From positions 62,001-126,000 of the forward strand of contig NZ_CP149512.1 of the NCBI RefSeq assembly GCF_040126305.1: DNA of 64,000 nt, given 5' to 3'. This stretch comes from Pararhizobium sp. A13. GTDB taxonomy: Bacteria; Pseudomonadota; Alphaproteobacteria; Rhizobiales; Rhizobiaceae. Below, piece after piece: positions 41,346 through 50,588 of the stretch (positions are counted from its first letter, which is position 1; every line of letters begins with the position of its first letter). The notes beneath the pieces were generated by a model. It was not told where the DNA came from and made no database searches. It was given only the letters and a program-made list of their open reading frames with translations. Position numbers and translations under genes: made by a program.

Positions 41346-42183
41346 CGTCAAAATCCCTTGCTCGCCGCGCACGATAAAGTGCGCTGCGTTCAGCAGAAAA
41401 ATAAGCTAAGTTATTGATAGTGTTTGATCTCGGCGATGTCCGAGTTCCTGGGCGTGCTCGCGCTACGTCGAATAAAAAAGCATTTTGACTCCCCATGCGA
41501 TGGTACAAGTTAGTGTTTCCAGCAACCTGCAATCCGTGGGGCATGGGATTGGGCGCTAGACGCCAGCCGCGCCCTCTGGCACTGAACCGACAAGCCCTTT
41601 TTTACCATTTCTTGGTTGCGGTAGGCAGAATGATACAAGCGGTAGAGGCCCAGGCTTTCGGCTGAAAGATCACGGCCGCAAGAGGTATGGCGGTATGCGA
41701 ACGAGGGCGCCAAACGCCGGAAGGGCGGTGGCCACATGGGCGCCGCTACTTTCACGGGCAAGGGCGGCGAGCGTGGTATGTAAAACAGGGGTCAGCCCCC
41801 CTCATCTACCGCGACGTGAGTGGCGACCGGCATGTTGAATTCGCCATCCATTTTGATGACGCAGTCACGACGAGGACCGGCGACTTCGTACTCCGCAGCA
41901 GTAGTGATGACGATGAATTCCTCGTTATAATTGGGCACTTAGAATTGCCATCAGGGGCGGTCTTCACTACACTACTGAGTCGGTGCAACGGGCACGCTGA
42001 CTTGTCTTATCCCGGCATTGATCACCGGCGCGGATGCGCAACTTGTCGCCCTGTCGCCAGCCTGTAAATTCATTGCTAATGCCGGTTATGTGAAGGAACT
42101 TACTGCAAGGGAAACCGTTGATCTCATGAGCGAGCCGACAAGCCAGCGATCCCATGGCAACCAACCGGCCGCGGGAGAGCATG
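41346..42183. other. Gene-poor region upstream of prkA containing an RTX relic
   Basis: About 840 bp without an intact gene. The only recognisable piece is an RTX C-terminal fragment at about 41735-41892 (separate entry). The right end should contain the prkA promoter; I cannot place it. Confidence 0.4.
41735..41892 (+). pseudogene. RTX protein C-terminal remnant
   Basis: The plus strand reads GAATFTGKGGE and, after a frame change, YVKQGSAPLIYRDVSGDRHV followed by EFAIHFDDAVTTRTGDFVL. This matches, in order, the tail of the RTX protein at 5357-7108 (GTAAFTGKAGE, YVKQASDTYVYGDTNGDR, FAIHLDDAVTMSKGYFVL). The body of the gene is gone, and the normal stop after FVL is lost. It is a relic of a third RTX gene of the same type. 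Confidence 0.75.
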
Positions 42184-44133
42184 ATGCAAAAGGGTGAAAC
42201 CGACGTCTTCGACCTCTTTTCGGAGATTTACACCAGTGCAGCGCAAGAGGAGATCAGTCTCCAAGAATATCTCCTCGCATGCCGTGATGATAAAAACATG
42301 TACGCCACCGCGCAGGAGCGGATGGTCGCCGCCATCGGAGACCCGACCTTCGTCGAAACAAGTTCAGACGAGCGTCTTGGCAGAATCTTCTCCAACCGAA
42401 CAATCAAAATCTATCCCGCATTCTCCGACTTCTATGGCATGGAGGATACGATCGAGCGCATCGTCGGCTATTTCCGCTATGCGGCCCAGGGCCTCGAAGA
42501 ACGCAAGCAGATCCTTTATCTGCTGGGCCCGGTCGGGGGAGGCAAGTCGTCGCTGGCCGAGCGGCTGAAGAAGCTGATGGAGCTGCGGCCCATCTATACG
42601 CTGATGGTCGGCGGCAAGATCAGCCCCGTCTTTGAGTCCCCACTTGGCCTGTTCCATCCCGAACGCATGGCCGATCTTCTGGAAGACAAGTACGGCATAG
42701 CCAGGCGGCGCCTCACCGGCATGATTTCGCCCTGGGCGACCAAGCGGCTCGACGAAGTGGGCGGCGACATCTCGAAATTCAGCGTCGTCAAGCTGATGCC
42801 GTCCCGTCTGCGCCAGGTCGGCATAGCCAAGACCGAGCCGGGCGACGAAAACAACCAGGACGTCTCGTCGCTAGTGGGCAAGGTCGACATCCGCCAGCTC
42901 GAAAACTTCAGCCAGGCCGATCCTGACGCCTATTCCTACAGCGGCGGGCTGAACCGCACGACGCAGGGCCTGCTCGAGTTCGTTGAAATGTTCAAGGCGC
43001 CGATCAAGGTCCTGCACCCGCTTCTGACCGCGACCCAGGAGGGCAACTACAACGGCACGGAGAATTTCGGCGCGTTTCCCTATCAGGGCATCGTCGTCGC
43101 CCATTCGAACGAATCCGAATGGCTGCAGTTCAAGAACAACAAGAACAACGAGGCATTCCTCGACCGCATTCTGGTGGTCAAGGTGCCCTATTGCCTGCGC
43201 GTCACCGAAGAGCGGCAGATCTACGAAAAGCTTCTACGTGAAAGCGAACTGGCCAATAATCCCTGCGCGCCGGAGGTGTTGGAGAACCTAAGCCGCTTCA
43301 CCGTTTCCACACGGCTCGCAGAGCATGAGAACTCGCCCCTCTACACAAAGATGCGGGTTTATGACGGCGAAAACCTGAAGGACATCGATCCGAAGGCGAA
43401 ATCGGTGCAGGAATATCGTGACGCCGCCGGCGTCGACGAGGGCATGACGGGCGTCAGCACCCGTTTCGCTTTCAAGGTGCTGTCGGAGACTTTCAACTAC
43501 GACACCAAGGAAATAGCTGCCGATCCGGTGCATCTCATGTACATCATGGAGCAGGCGATCCGGCGTGAGCAGTTTCCGAAGGAGACGGAGGCAGCCTATC
43601 TCGACTTCATCAAGTCGGACCTGGCGGCCCGCTATGCCGAGTTCATCGGTCATGAGATCCAGAAGGCTTATCTGGAATCCTACAGTGAATACGGCCAGAA
43701 CCTGTTCGACCGCTATATCGCCTATGCCGATGCATGGCTCGAGGATCAGGACTTCAAGGATCCCGACACCGGGCAGATCCTCAACCGGACAGTCCTCGAC
43801 AACGAGCTGTCGCAGATCGAGAAACCGGCCGGCATCGCCAATCCGAAGGACTTCCGCAACGAGGTCGTCAAGTTCACGCTTCGCGCCCGTGCCAAGAACC
43901 ACGGCCGAAATCCGTCATGGATGAGCTATGAGAAGCTGCGCGAAGTGATCGAAAAGCGTATGTTCGGCCAGGTGGAAGATTTGTTGCCGGTGATCAGTTT
44001 CGGTTCCAAGAAAGACAGTGCCACCGAAAAGCAGCATGCAGAGTTCGTCCATCGCATGATCGAGCGCGGATATACCGAACGCCAGGTTCGGCGGCTCGTC
44101 GAGTGGTACATGCGCGTCAACAAGGCGGGGTGA
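42184..44133 (+). CDS. prkA: PrkA-type serine protein kinase
   Basis: A 649-residue cytoplasmic AAA+/kinase protein (PrkA/YeaG family), implicated in nitrogen-starvation, stress and stationary-phase adaptation. It shows FDLFSEIYTS at the N-terminus, the Walker A LLGPVGGGKSSLAERLKKLM at about residue 120, the conserved NRTTQGLLEFVEMFKAPIKV segment, VVAHSNESEWLQFKNNKNN, and the C-terminal FTLRARAKNHGRNPSWMSYE of the PrkA domain. ATG 42184 is chosen for its GGGAG 6 bases upstream and family-like start; upstream ATGs at 42181 and 42154 are in frame. yeaH and spoVR follow on the same strand, the widely conserved triad. Confidence 0.94.
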   Translation: MQKGETDVFDLFSEIYTSAAQEEISLQEYLLACRDDKNMYATAQERMVAAIGDPTFVETSSDERLGRIFSNRTIKIYPAFSDFYGMEDTIERIVGYFRYAAQGLEERKQILYLLGPVGGGKSSLAERLKKLMELRPIYTLMVGGKISPVFESPLGLFHPERMADLLEDKYGIARRRLTGMISPWATKRLDEVGGDISKFSVVKLMPSRLRQVGIAKTEPGDENNQDVSSLVGKVDIRQLENFSQADPDAYSYSGGLNRTTQGLLEFVEMFKAPIKVLHPLLTATQEGNYNGTENFGAFPYQGIVVAHSNESEWLQFKNNKNNEAFLDRILVVKVPYCLRVTEERQIYEKLLRESELANNPCAPEVLENLSRFTVSTRLAEHENSPLYTKMRVYDGENLKDIDPKAKSVQEYRDAAGVDEGMTGVSTRFAFKVLSETFNYDTKEIAADPVHLMYIMEQAIRREQFPKETEAAYLDFIKSDLAARYAEFIGHEIQKAYLESYSEYGQNLFDRYIAYADAWLEDQDFKDPDTGQILNRTVLDNELSQIEKPAGIANPKDFRNEVVKFTLRARAKNHGRNPSWMSYEKLREVIEKRMFGQVEDLLPVISFGSKKDSATEKQHAEFVHRMIERGYTERQVRRLVEWYMRVNKAG

Positions 44134-44204
44134 GAGTACGGATGTCCAGAGCCGGATGATTTTAGGTCGAATCCACCTGAAATCTGAATCCGCCTCTCAA
44201 TAAA

Positions 44205-44262
44205 AGAGTTGGAGCATGATGTCGCCCGAAAGCCGGTTCACACTTTTCGGCATGATGTTCTA
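44205..44262. repeat. Degenerate rhizobial intergenic palindrome
   Basis: Between prkA and yeaH lies GAGCATGATGTCGCCCGAAA, a short spacer, then CACTTTTCGGCATGATG. CCGAAA pairs with TTTCGG. The layout recalls the abundant GAGCATGATG...TTTTCGG...CATCATGCTC palindromes of Rhizobium-type genomes (from memory, not searched), but the outer arm has decayed to CATGATGTTC. Confidence 0.55.
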
Positions 44263-44272
44263 GGGGTAGTCA

Positions 44273-45589
44273 ATGCCGAATTTCATCGACCGTCGCCTCA
44301 ACCCTAAAGACAAGAGCCTCGGCAACCGGCGGCGTTTCTTGAAACGGGCACGCGAGGAACTGAAGCGGACCATCAAGGAGCACGTCAAGACTGACCGGAT
44401 CGCCGACGTCGATGCCGGGCACAAAGTCCCCATGCCCGCGGGCGGCGCCAACGAGCCGACTTTCCGGCCTTCACGCGACAGCGGCGATCGGCAATATATC
44501 CTGCCCGGCAACCGGGAATACACGCCGGGAGACCGCATCGAGAAACAGAGTACGGGCGCTGGCGGGAGGGGTTCGGGCGCCGGGACCGGCAGCGACGAGG
44601 ACGACTTCCAGTTCCTGCTGTCGCGCGAGGAAGTGCTCGATCTCTTCTTCGAGGATCTTGAACTTCCTGACATGGTCAAACTCAGCCTCAAGGAAGCCGT
44701 CGCCTATAAGCCAAGGCGGGCAGGCTTCGCTACCAGCGGCTCTCCGACAAACATCAATGTGGGCCGCACCATGCGCAACAGCTATGGGCGACGCATCGCG
44801 CTGCACCGGCCGGGGCGAAAGGCGGTCGAGGCAATCGCCGACGAAATCGCCAGACTGGAGGCGGAAAAGAGCCCAGACGCGGCTCAACGCCTGCGTTTAC
44901 AAGCATTGCGCGAGGAACTGGACAGGCTGGAGCGTCGGCGCCGGCGCATCCCCTATGTCGATCCGGTCGACATCCGCTTCAACCGTTTCGAGCGTCAGCC
45001 GCTCCCGAATGCCAATGCCGTGATGTTTTGCCTCATGGACGTTTCGAGCTCGATGGGCGAGCGGGAGAAGGATCTCGCCAAACGCTTCTTCGTCCTGCTG
45101 CACCTTTTTCTGAAACGGCGCTACGACCGGATCGACATCGTCTTCATCCGCCACACCGACGAGGCCGGCGAAGTCGACGAAGACACTTTCTTCTACAGCA
45201 CGCAAAGTGGCGGCACGGTGGTATCCACCGCGCTGGAGGAAATGCTCAATGTCATTCGCGAGCGTTATCCCGCAAAGGAATGGAACATCTATGCCGCCCA
45301 GGCCTCGGATGGCGACAACATCCCCCGCGATTCAGAGCGTTGCGCCTCGATTCTCAACGGGGCCTTGATGCGGCTCTGCCAATACTATGCCTATGTCGAA
45401 ATCATCGATGAACGGGAGACCGAAATTTTCGGGTCGACCGACAACGGCACCTCGCTCTGGCGCGCGTATCGCACCGTCGATGACAAATGGCAGAATTTCC
45501 AGATGACGCGGATTGCAAGACCCTCCGACATCTACCCTGTCTTTCGAAAACTCTTCGCCAGGCAACCGACTATGCAGTTTCGCAGTTGA
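44273..45589 (+). CDS. yeaH: YeaH/YhbH family protein (DUF444)
   Basis: A 438-residue cytoplasmic protein of the DUF444 family, the usual partner of PrkA. The N-terminus FIDRRLNPKDKSLGNRRRFL is the family signature. A Gly-rich linker (GAGGRGSGAGTGSDEDDFQF) leads into the core, and a von Willebrand A-like domain carries the MIDAS-type MDVSSSMGEREKDLAKRFF and FYSTQSGGTVVSTALEEM. AGGGG is 7 bases upstream of ATG 44273. It lies 140 bp after prkA and 13 bp before spoVR. Biochemical role is unknown; the family is required with PrkA for stress responses in enterobacteria. Confidence 0.93.
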   Translation: MPNFIDRRLNPKDKSLGNRRRFLKRAREELKRTIKEHVKTDRIADVDAGHKVPMPAGGANEPTFRPSRDSGDRQYILPGNREYTPGDRIEKQSTGAGGRGSGAGTGSDEDDFQFLLSREEVLDLFFEDLELPDMVKLSLKEAVAYKPRRAGFATSGSPTNINVGRTMRNSYGRRIALHRPGRKAVEAIADEIARLEAEKSPDAAQRLRLQALREELDRLERRRRRIPYVDPVDIRFNRFERQPLPNANAVMFCLMDVSSSMGEREKDLAKRFFVLLHLFLKRRYDRIDIVFIRHTDEAGEVDEDTFFYSTQSGGTVVSTALEEMLNVIRERYPAKEWNIYAAQASDGDNIPRDSERCASILNGALMRLCQYYAYVEIIDERETEIFGSTDNGTSLWRAYRTVDDKWQNFQMTRIARPSDIYPVFRKLFARQPTMQFRS

Positions 45590-45601
45590 ACGGAGCCGGC
45601 G

Positions 45602-47137
45602 ATGGGAAAGAGCACTGCCTCACAGCTTCTGTTTCATAGTTCCGACTGGAACTTTAAAACGCTGTCGCGCGCCTATGACGCCATCGAGGCGATCGCGCTC
45701 GATGAACTCGGTCTCAATGTCTACCCGAACCAGCTCGAAATCATCTCCGCCGAGCAGATGCTCGATGCCTATTCCTCCGTCGGCATGCCTTTGATGTATC
45801 AGCACTGGTCCTTCGGCAAGCGCTTCGTTTTCGAGGAACACCACTACCGCAAGGGCCATCACGGCCTTGCCTACGAACTGGTGATCAACTCCAATCCCTG
45901 CATCAGCTACCTGATGGAAGGGAACACGATGGCCATGCAGACCCTGGTGACCGCCCACGCTGCCTTCGGTCACAATCACTTCTTCAAAAACAACTACCTG
46001 TTCCGGCAATGGACCGACGCCAACGCCATCCTGAGCTATATGGAGTTTGCCAAGAAATACATTACGAAATGCGAGGAGCGGCACGGAACATCCGCCGTGG
46101 AAGCCATTCTCGATTCCGGCCACGCGCTTATGGATCAAGGGGTTTTCCGCTCCCGCCGCCCGCCGCGCCTCTCCTCGCAAAAGGAGCAGGAGCGAGCCCG
46201 CGAGAGGCTGGAGTATGAGGAGCAGACCTATAGCGATCTTTGGAGGACGCTGCCCCGCGCGACCGAGCGCCCCGACCGGGAAGCGGCCGAACGCGAAGCC
46301 TCGGAGCGAAAGAAGGTGCTCAATCTGCCCGAGGAAAATCTGCTCTATTTCCTTGAGAAGAATAGCCTCATCCTGGAGCCGTGGCAGCGGGAACTCCTTC
46401 GGATCGTCCGCGTGATCGCCCAGTATTTCTATCCGCAGCGACAGACGAAGGTGATGAACGAGGGATGCGCCACCTTCGTGCATTACACGATCATCAACCG
46501 GCTGTTCGACCAGGGCAAAATCAGCGAAGGCTCCATGCTGGAGATGCTCCATAGCCACTCCAGCGTGGTTTTTCAGCCGTCTTTTGATGATCCGCGATAC
46601 TCCGGCATCAATCCCTATGCCCTGGGATTTGCCATGATGCAGGAGATCGAGCGCATTTGTAACCACCCGACGCCGGAGGACCGCGATTGGTTTCCGCATA
46701 TCGCTGGCAGCGGCCAATGGCGCGAAACGCTTCTCGATGCCTGGGCAAATCACCGGGACGAGTCTTTCATCCTGCAGTATCTGAGCCCTGCGCTGATCCG
46801 TAAATTCAGGCTTTTCCTGCTGACAGATCAACGGAATGCGAAATACTGCGAGGTCGCTGCAATTCACAACGAGCGTGGCTACAGGACCGTCCGCGCGGCA
46901 CTGGCCAAGAGTTACGATATCGGCGCGAACCAACCGGACATCCAGGTCGTGGATGTCGACCTGCTGGGCGACCGCCAACTCCGCCTGCGGCACAACATAA
47001 AAAACGGCATTCTTTTGGAAGAAAAAGAACGTGACGCCACCCTCCAGCACATTCGCCATCTGTGGGGCTATGACGTGAGCCTGGCCGGCGTCGACGCGGA
47101 AACAGGTAAAGTTCGCTATGAATGCTCGACGGCGTAG
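45602..47137 (+). CDS. spoVR: SpoVR family protein
   Basis: A 511-residue cytoplasmic protein of the SpoVR/YcgB family. Family landmarks are SDWNFKTLSRAYDAIEAIAL, YPNQLEIISAEQMLDAYSSV, GMPLMYQHWSFGKRF, ELVINSNPCISYLMEGNTM with AHAAFGHNHFFKNN, then PQRQTKVMNEGCATFVHY and NPYALGFAMMQEIERIC. In Bacillus SpoVR is needed for the spore cortex; in Gram-negatives the family accompanies prkA and yeaH with unknown biochemistry. GGAG is 5-6 bases upstream of ATG 45602. It closes the triad; a small convergent gene ends 42 bp beyond. Confidence 0.94.
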   Translation: MGKSTASQLLFHSSDWNFKTLSRAYDAIEAIALDELGLNVYPNQLEIISAEQMLDAYSSVGMPLMYQHWSFGKRFVFEEHHYRKGHHGLAYELVINSNPCISYLMEGNTMAMQTLVTAHAAFGHNHFFKNNYLFRQWTDANAILSYMEFAKKYITKCEERHGTSAVEAILDSGHALMDQGVFRSRRPPRLSSQKEQERARERLEYEEQTYSDLWRTLPRATERPDREAAEREASERKKVLNLPEENLLYFLEKNSLILEPWQRELLRIVRVIAQYFYPQRQTKVMNEGCATFVHYTIINRLFDQGKISEGSMLEMLHSHSSVVFQPSFDDPRYSGINPYALGFAMMQEIERICNHPTPEDRDWFPHIAGSGQWRETLLDAWANHRDESFILQYLSPALIRKFRLFLLTDQRNAKYCEVAAIHNERGYRTVRAALAKSYDIGANQPDIQVVDVDLLGDRQLRLRHNIKNGILLEEKERDATLQHIRHLWGYDVSLAGVDAETGKVRYECSTA

Positions 47138-47179
47138 CGCGTCGAACCCCAGCGGCCGGCAAGGAAACGGGCGGAGCCG

Positions 47180-47371
47180 TCAATACCGAAACTTCGGCTT
47201 CTTGGTCGGTGCGTTGACTTCAAGTTCGTGCCGGCTTGCGAAACGACCCAGCATTTGAACGATCTTGCGGGCCTCGGATTTATCGATCCCGTTTCTCTTG
47301 CAGTGACTGGCGACCTCATAGGTCGGCTTTGCATTTCTTTGGGTTTGTCGATTGTCGATGTGATGGGTCAT
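47180..47371 (-). CDS. Small basic conserved-looking protein
   Basis: A 63-residue basic protein (TYEVASHCKRNGIDKSEARK, IVQMLGRFASRHELE). The layout, a short polar N-terminus and a helix pair, resembles the small DUF3606-like proteins common in rhizobia, but I do not claim that family. GGGAGC lies 6 bases before ATG 47371, a good ribosome site. It is convergent with spoVR. Function unknown. Confidence 0.6.
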   Translation of the reverse strand: MTHHIDNRQTQRNAKPTYEVASHCKRNGIDKSEARKIVQMLGRFASRHELEVNAPTKKPKFRY

Positions 47372-47941
47372 GGTTTGCTCCCGTTTTCGGCAAAACGCTG
47401 GAGGCGAACCGATGTTCCCGGAGATATAGGAAAAAACGGCCGCCGGGAGCTGGAAACGGCAGGCATCTACGCCTATCGACGTAAGGGGTGCCGGGAGCTG
47501 CTGCTCAGCCGAGCGTAAACCCGGTCGCAGCCCAGTCCTGTACTCTAATCGTTCATTGGCCGTTCGTACTTATTTTAGTTAAATCTTTTGAACAGCCGCA
47601 AATCCTGGCCCGCCTGCGCGACCCGTACCACGTATGTCGCCGGGCAACAGCGGACGAGGGGTCAGGTTTTCCCAATATCGTGCAGGTCTCTTCACGTCAG
47701 CAATGTAGAAAGACGCTGAACGTTGCCGCCGTATCTCAATGATTACGTGCAATAAAAATCAAAATGAAAGCGATCGGGATCCGAACCCTCGCTATGGCTC
47801 GAACTATCCCGGAAACGCTCTCCTAACGGATTGCTAAGCCATTGCGCACGAGGGTGTCCTCTCGCGCCCTTTCGCAATTGCCGGGCTGTGGTACTCGCGG
47901 TAAGGATCTCTGCCTCCTCGTGTAACCTTGGGAAGACGCCG
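47372..47941. other. Gap upstream of the cadherin/RTX protein
   Basis: About 570 bp holding the promoters of the divergent small gene and RTX gene. No recognisable coding sequence or repeat. Confidence 0.35.
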
Positions 47942-49327
47942 ATGCCGACGTTAAGCAATGGTAGTGAGCTGACCGTATGGGAAGACACAAACAATGAGAG
48001 CCCTGACGCGGTTCTTTTTACCATAGCGGAGCCGGATGGTGACGTCCTCGGTCCGATCGGAGCCCGGCAGGATTATTTTTTTGGTTGGGTTGACCTGGCT
48101 TCGGTCGATGTCTTCGATGGCTTCTTTACCGTTACGACCTCCACCAACGACGGCAGGACCGAGATCTTCACAACGTTGGAAACGCGCGTTTTCGACAACG
48201 AAGGCAATTATATCCGCACCCTATCGGCCCAGGCTGCCTATCTTTCAACCGAGGTCGTTTCTGTCACCGCCGAAAGTCCTGACGACATTGTCGTGACGTG
48301 GCTGGGCGCCAACGAATATTTTAGCGGCAAGAACACCCAATACGGAGAGCATAGAATCGTTATCGACGACGGCGCGCTGCAACCCGATACCTTCGTAAAC
48401 CATGCTCCCATCGTTTCCGACCTCAACTTCACGCTGTCGCCGGGGCAATCTCTCGACGATATAAAGTTCAGCGCGGCGGATGCCGATTTCGATCTGCTGA
48501 GCTTTGTCGTCGTGGATGGGCCGGTCCACGGCACGCTGGAGCAGGAGACGAGATATGATGGCGGCTACTATCCGTTTCACCAGGGCCAATATGCGGGCAG
48601 CCTGCACTACCACCAGGACTATCTGAAGGGGAACTATTTCGACTATGTTCCCGAGGCCGGCTTTGCCGGGACCGACAGCTTCACGGTTTACGCCACGGAT
48701 GGCCAGGGCAACAGTAATCTGGCGACCATCACCATCATGCTTGCTGAAAACATCGCGCTTACCGACCTGAAAGATACTGTCAGCTACAAAGCCTACGATC
48801 ATCCGGTCCTGGTCGCGGCAATGGACGGCAACGACCGGGTCACCGGTAGCCAGTTCAACGATACCCTCGACGGCGGTGCGGGCAACGATCGTCTGCGTGG
48901 CAGCGCGGGCGACGATGACATTGCCGGCGGCATGGGCTGCGACCGCGTCCGGGGCGGTGCGGGCGATGACTTCCTCAGCGGTGGCGCGGGGCGCGACTGG
49001 CTGTCGGGCGGCATAGGTCATGATGCATTCGTCTTCGACACCGCGCCCGACCCGGCGAACTTCGACAGGATCTTGGACTTCCGTTCTGTCGACGATGTAT
49101 TCCGGCTGGACAGTTCCGCCTTTGCGGGGCTTGCTGTCGGCGCTCTCGAGGCAGAGTCGTTCGTGATCGGCACGGCGGCTGTCGATGGAAACGATCGCAT
49201 CGTCTACGACAAAAACTCGGGCGCCCTGCTGTTCGATGCGGATGGCGGCGGTGGAGCGTCAGCGATCAGGTTCGCCATCGTGACTGGGGGCATCTCGCTG
49301 GCTGCGAACGACTTCCTTATCTTCTGA
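47942..49327 (+). CDS. RTX calcium-binding secreted protein with cadherin-like domain
   Basis: A 461-residue protein without a Sec signal. Residues about 1-155 are beta-rich (SELTVWEDTNNESPDAVLF, WLGANEYFSGKNTQ). A cadherin/VCBS-like domain follows (NHAPIVSDLNFTLSPGQSLD to AGFAGTDSFTVYATDGQGN), then about six RTX nonapeptides (GGAGNDRLRG, GSAGDDDIAG, GGAGDDFLSG, GGAGRDWLSG) and a peroxidase-type C-terminal block (FDRILDFRSVDDVFRLD) ending in ANDFLIF, a typical type I secretion tail. ATG 47942 has GGAAG upstream. It is unrelated in sequence to the beta-helix RTX protein. No HlyB/HlyD transporter lies nearby. Role in the envelope or matrix is inferred. Confidence 0.83.
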   Translation: MPTLSNGSELTVWEDTNNESPDAVLFTIAEPDGDVLGPIGARQDYFFGWVDLASVDVFDGFFTVTTSTNDGRTEIFTTLETRVFDNEGNYIRTLSAQAAYLSTEVVSVTAESPDDIVVTWLGANEYFSGKNTQYGEHRIVIDDGALQPDTFVNHAPIVSDLNFTLSPGQSLDDIKFSAADADFDLLSFVVVDGPVHGTLEQETRYDGGYYPFHQGQYAGSLHYHQDYLKGNYFDYVPEAGFAGTDSFTVYATDGQGNSNLATITIMLAENIALTDLKDTVSYKAYDHPVLVAAMDGNDRVTGSQFNDTLDGGAGNDRLRGSAGDDDIAGGMGCDRVRGGAGDDFLSGGAGRDWLSGGIGHDAFVFDTAPDPANFDRILDFRSVDDVFRLDSSAFAGLAVGALEAESFVIGTAAVDGNDRIVYDKNSGALLFDADGGGGASAIRFAIVTGGISLAANDFLIF

Positions 49328-49439
49328 ACGCAGACTGGCGGCCTGTCTTCGTGTCGCCCAGCCGCCCCACTTTGTCGCTCTCCTGAGGTCGCGTCACGTC
49401 TGGGCGCGATCATCGCGCACAACATCATGCGGCCGGCCG

Positions 49440-50465
49440 CTATCTCTGCGACGGTGGCTTGCCTGTCCAGCTCTTGAAAGCGCGCCAGAAAACCGTGCTG
49501 TCAGCGTATCCCAAGGCATCTGCAATGCGGGCGTGGCGTGTGCCTCCACCTTCAAGCTGCAATTCGGCGAGATTCTGCCGGTAGCGGCGGACAAGATCGC
49601 GGAGCGATGTCCCTTCCTCCGCCAGCCGGCGTTGCAAGGTTCTGACGGAGATGGAGAGTTCGTCGGCGATGGCGCGGATGGTGATCGGCTTGTGGCCGAG
49701 ATAGATGCCGATCACCGATAGCACGCGCTTCTGCAGATCGCCGGCTTCATCCGTTTGTCCGACCAGGTCGGTGATGTGCCGCTCGAGAACCGCCGTCAGG
49801 TGGTGGTCTTCTCTGCGATAGTGGCGATCGACATCCGATTTTTCCATAACGATGCGATTGCCGGACTGGGAAAACAGGAGAGGTACCCGGAAAATGCGAT
49901 TGAGTGCTGCGGGATTTCGGGGGGCCGTATGTTCGAAATGGATTTCGAGCGGCCTCCAATTGGAGTTGAAGCAGCTGCGGACAAGCTGGCATGAGGCGGC
50001 CAGCGTGTATTCCGCGTCCTGATGGCGCGGCCAAAGGTTTAGGTCCTCTATCCTGTAGGTCCATAACACCCGGTCGTCCTCGGAGATCAAGCCCGAAGTC
50101 GTCGCGCCCTGCAGCGCGGTGATGTATTTCGACAGGCGATCAAAGGCAATGCGAATGGTCGAAGAGGCCGAAAACAGGATGCCGATCGGGCCGATATCGG
50201 CTGGCTTGAAGGAGATGCCCATCCGCGCTCCGAGGGTCGGTTCGCGCAACACGTCGGCCGCCTCCTCGAAGATCGCGACATAGCGCGCCATCGGCACGAA
50301 GGCGTAAGGATCCTCCAGTTGCGAGCGTAAAATGCCGTGACAGGCGAGCAGAATGTCGGTCTTTCCGGGCGTTTTATCGAGTTCATGCACCAATGGGGCC
50401 AGTACGGAGGCGCGAATTGCGGCAATCGGCGGGGAATGCCTGATCAATTTGGATGCACCTGCCAT
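49440..50465 (-). CDS. AraC-family transcriptional regulator
   Basis: A 341-residue regulator with an N-terminal Arabinose_bd-type (OruR/ArgR-like) sensing domain (GKTDILLACHGILRSQLEDP, GPIGILFSASSTIRIAFDRL) and a C-terminal AraC double helix-turn-helix: ITIRAIADELSISVRTLQRR, LRDLVRRYRQNLAELQ and ARIADALGYADSTVFWRAFK. It is divergent from the APC permease gene, 123 bp apart, and so is likely the local regulator of the permease, mini protein and amine oxidase genes, responding to an amine or amino acid. That target is an inference from position. Confidence 0.88.
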   Translation of the reverse strand: MAGASKLIRHSPPIAAIRASVLAPLVHELDKTPGKTDILLACHGILRSQLEDPYAFVPMARYVAIFEEAADVLREPTLGARMGISFKPADIGPIGILFSASSTIRIAFDRLSKYITALQGATTSGLISEDDRVLWTYRIEDLNLWPRHQDAEYTLAASCQLVRSCFNSNWRPLEIHFEHTAPRNPAALNRIFRVPLLFSQSGNRIVMEKSDVDRHYRREDHHLTAVLERHITDLVGQTDEAGDLQKRVLSVIGIYLGHKPITIRAIADELSISVRTLQRRLAEEGTSLRDLVRRYRQNLAELQLEGGGTRHARIADALGYADSTVFWRAFKSWTGKPPSQR

Positions 50466-50588
50466 TCAAATCACCTCCTGGCAGCGGCCTGGCGCGGTTT
50501 ATCGAAACTATGGCGTAACTTGCAATTTCCGGACCAGACAGAACACCCTAGCCTTCCCCTCACAATAACCAACAATTGAGGGGTTCCC

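Noticed and set aside
45620..47059. About 480-codon minus-strand open frame opposite spoVR
   Set aside because: The plus strand encodes a textbook SpoVR protein with a good ribosome site; the antisense frame has no motif.
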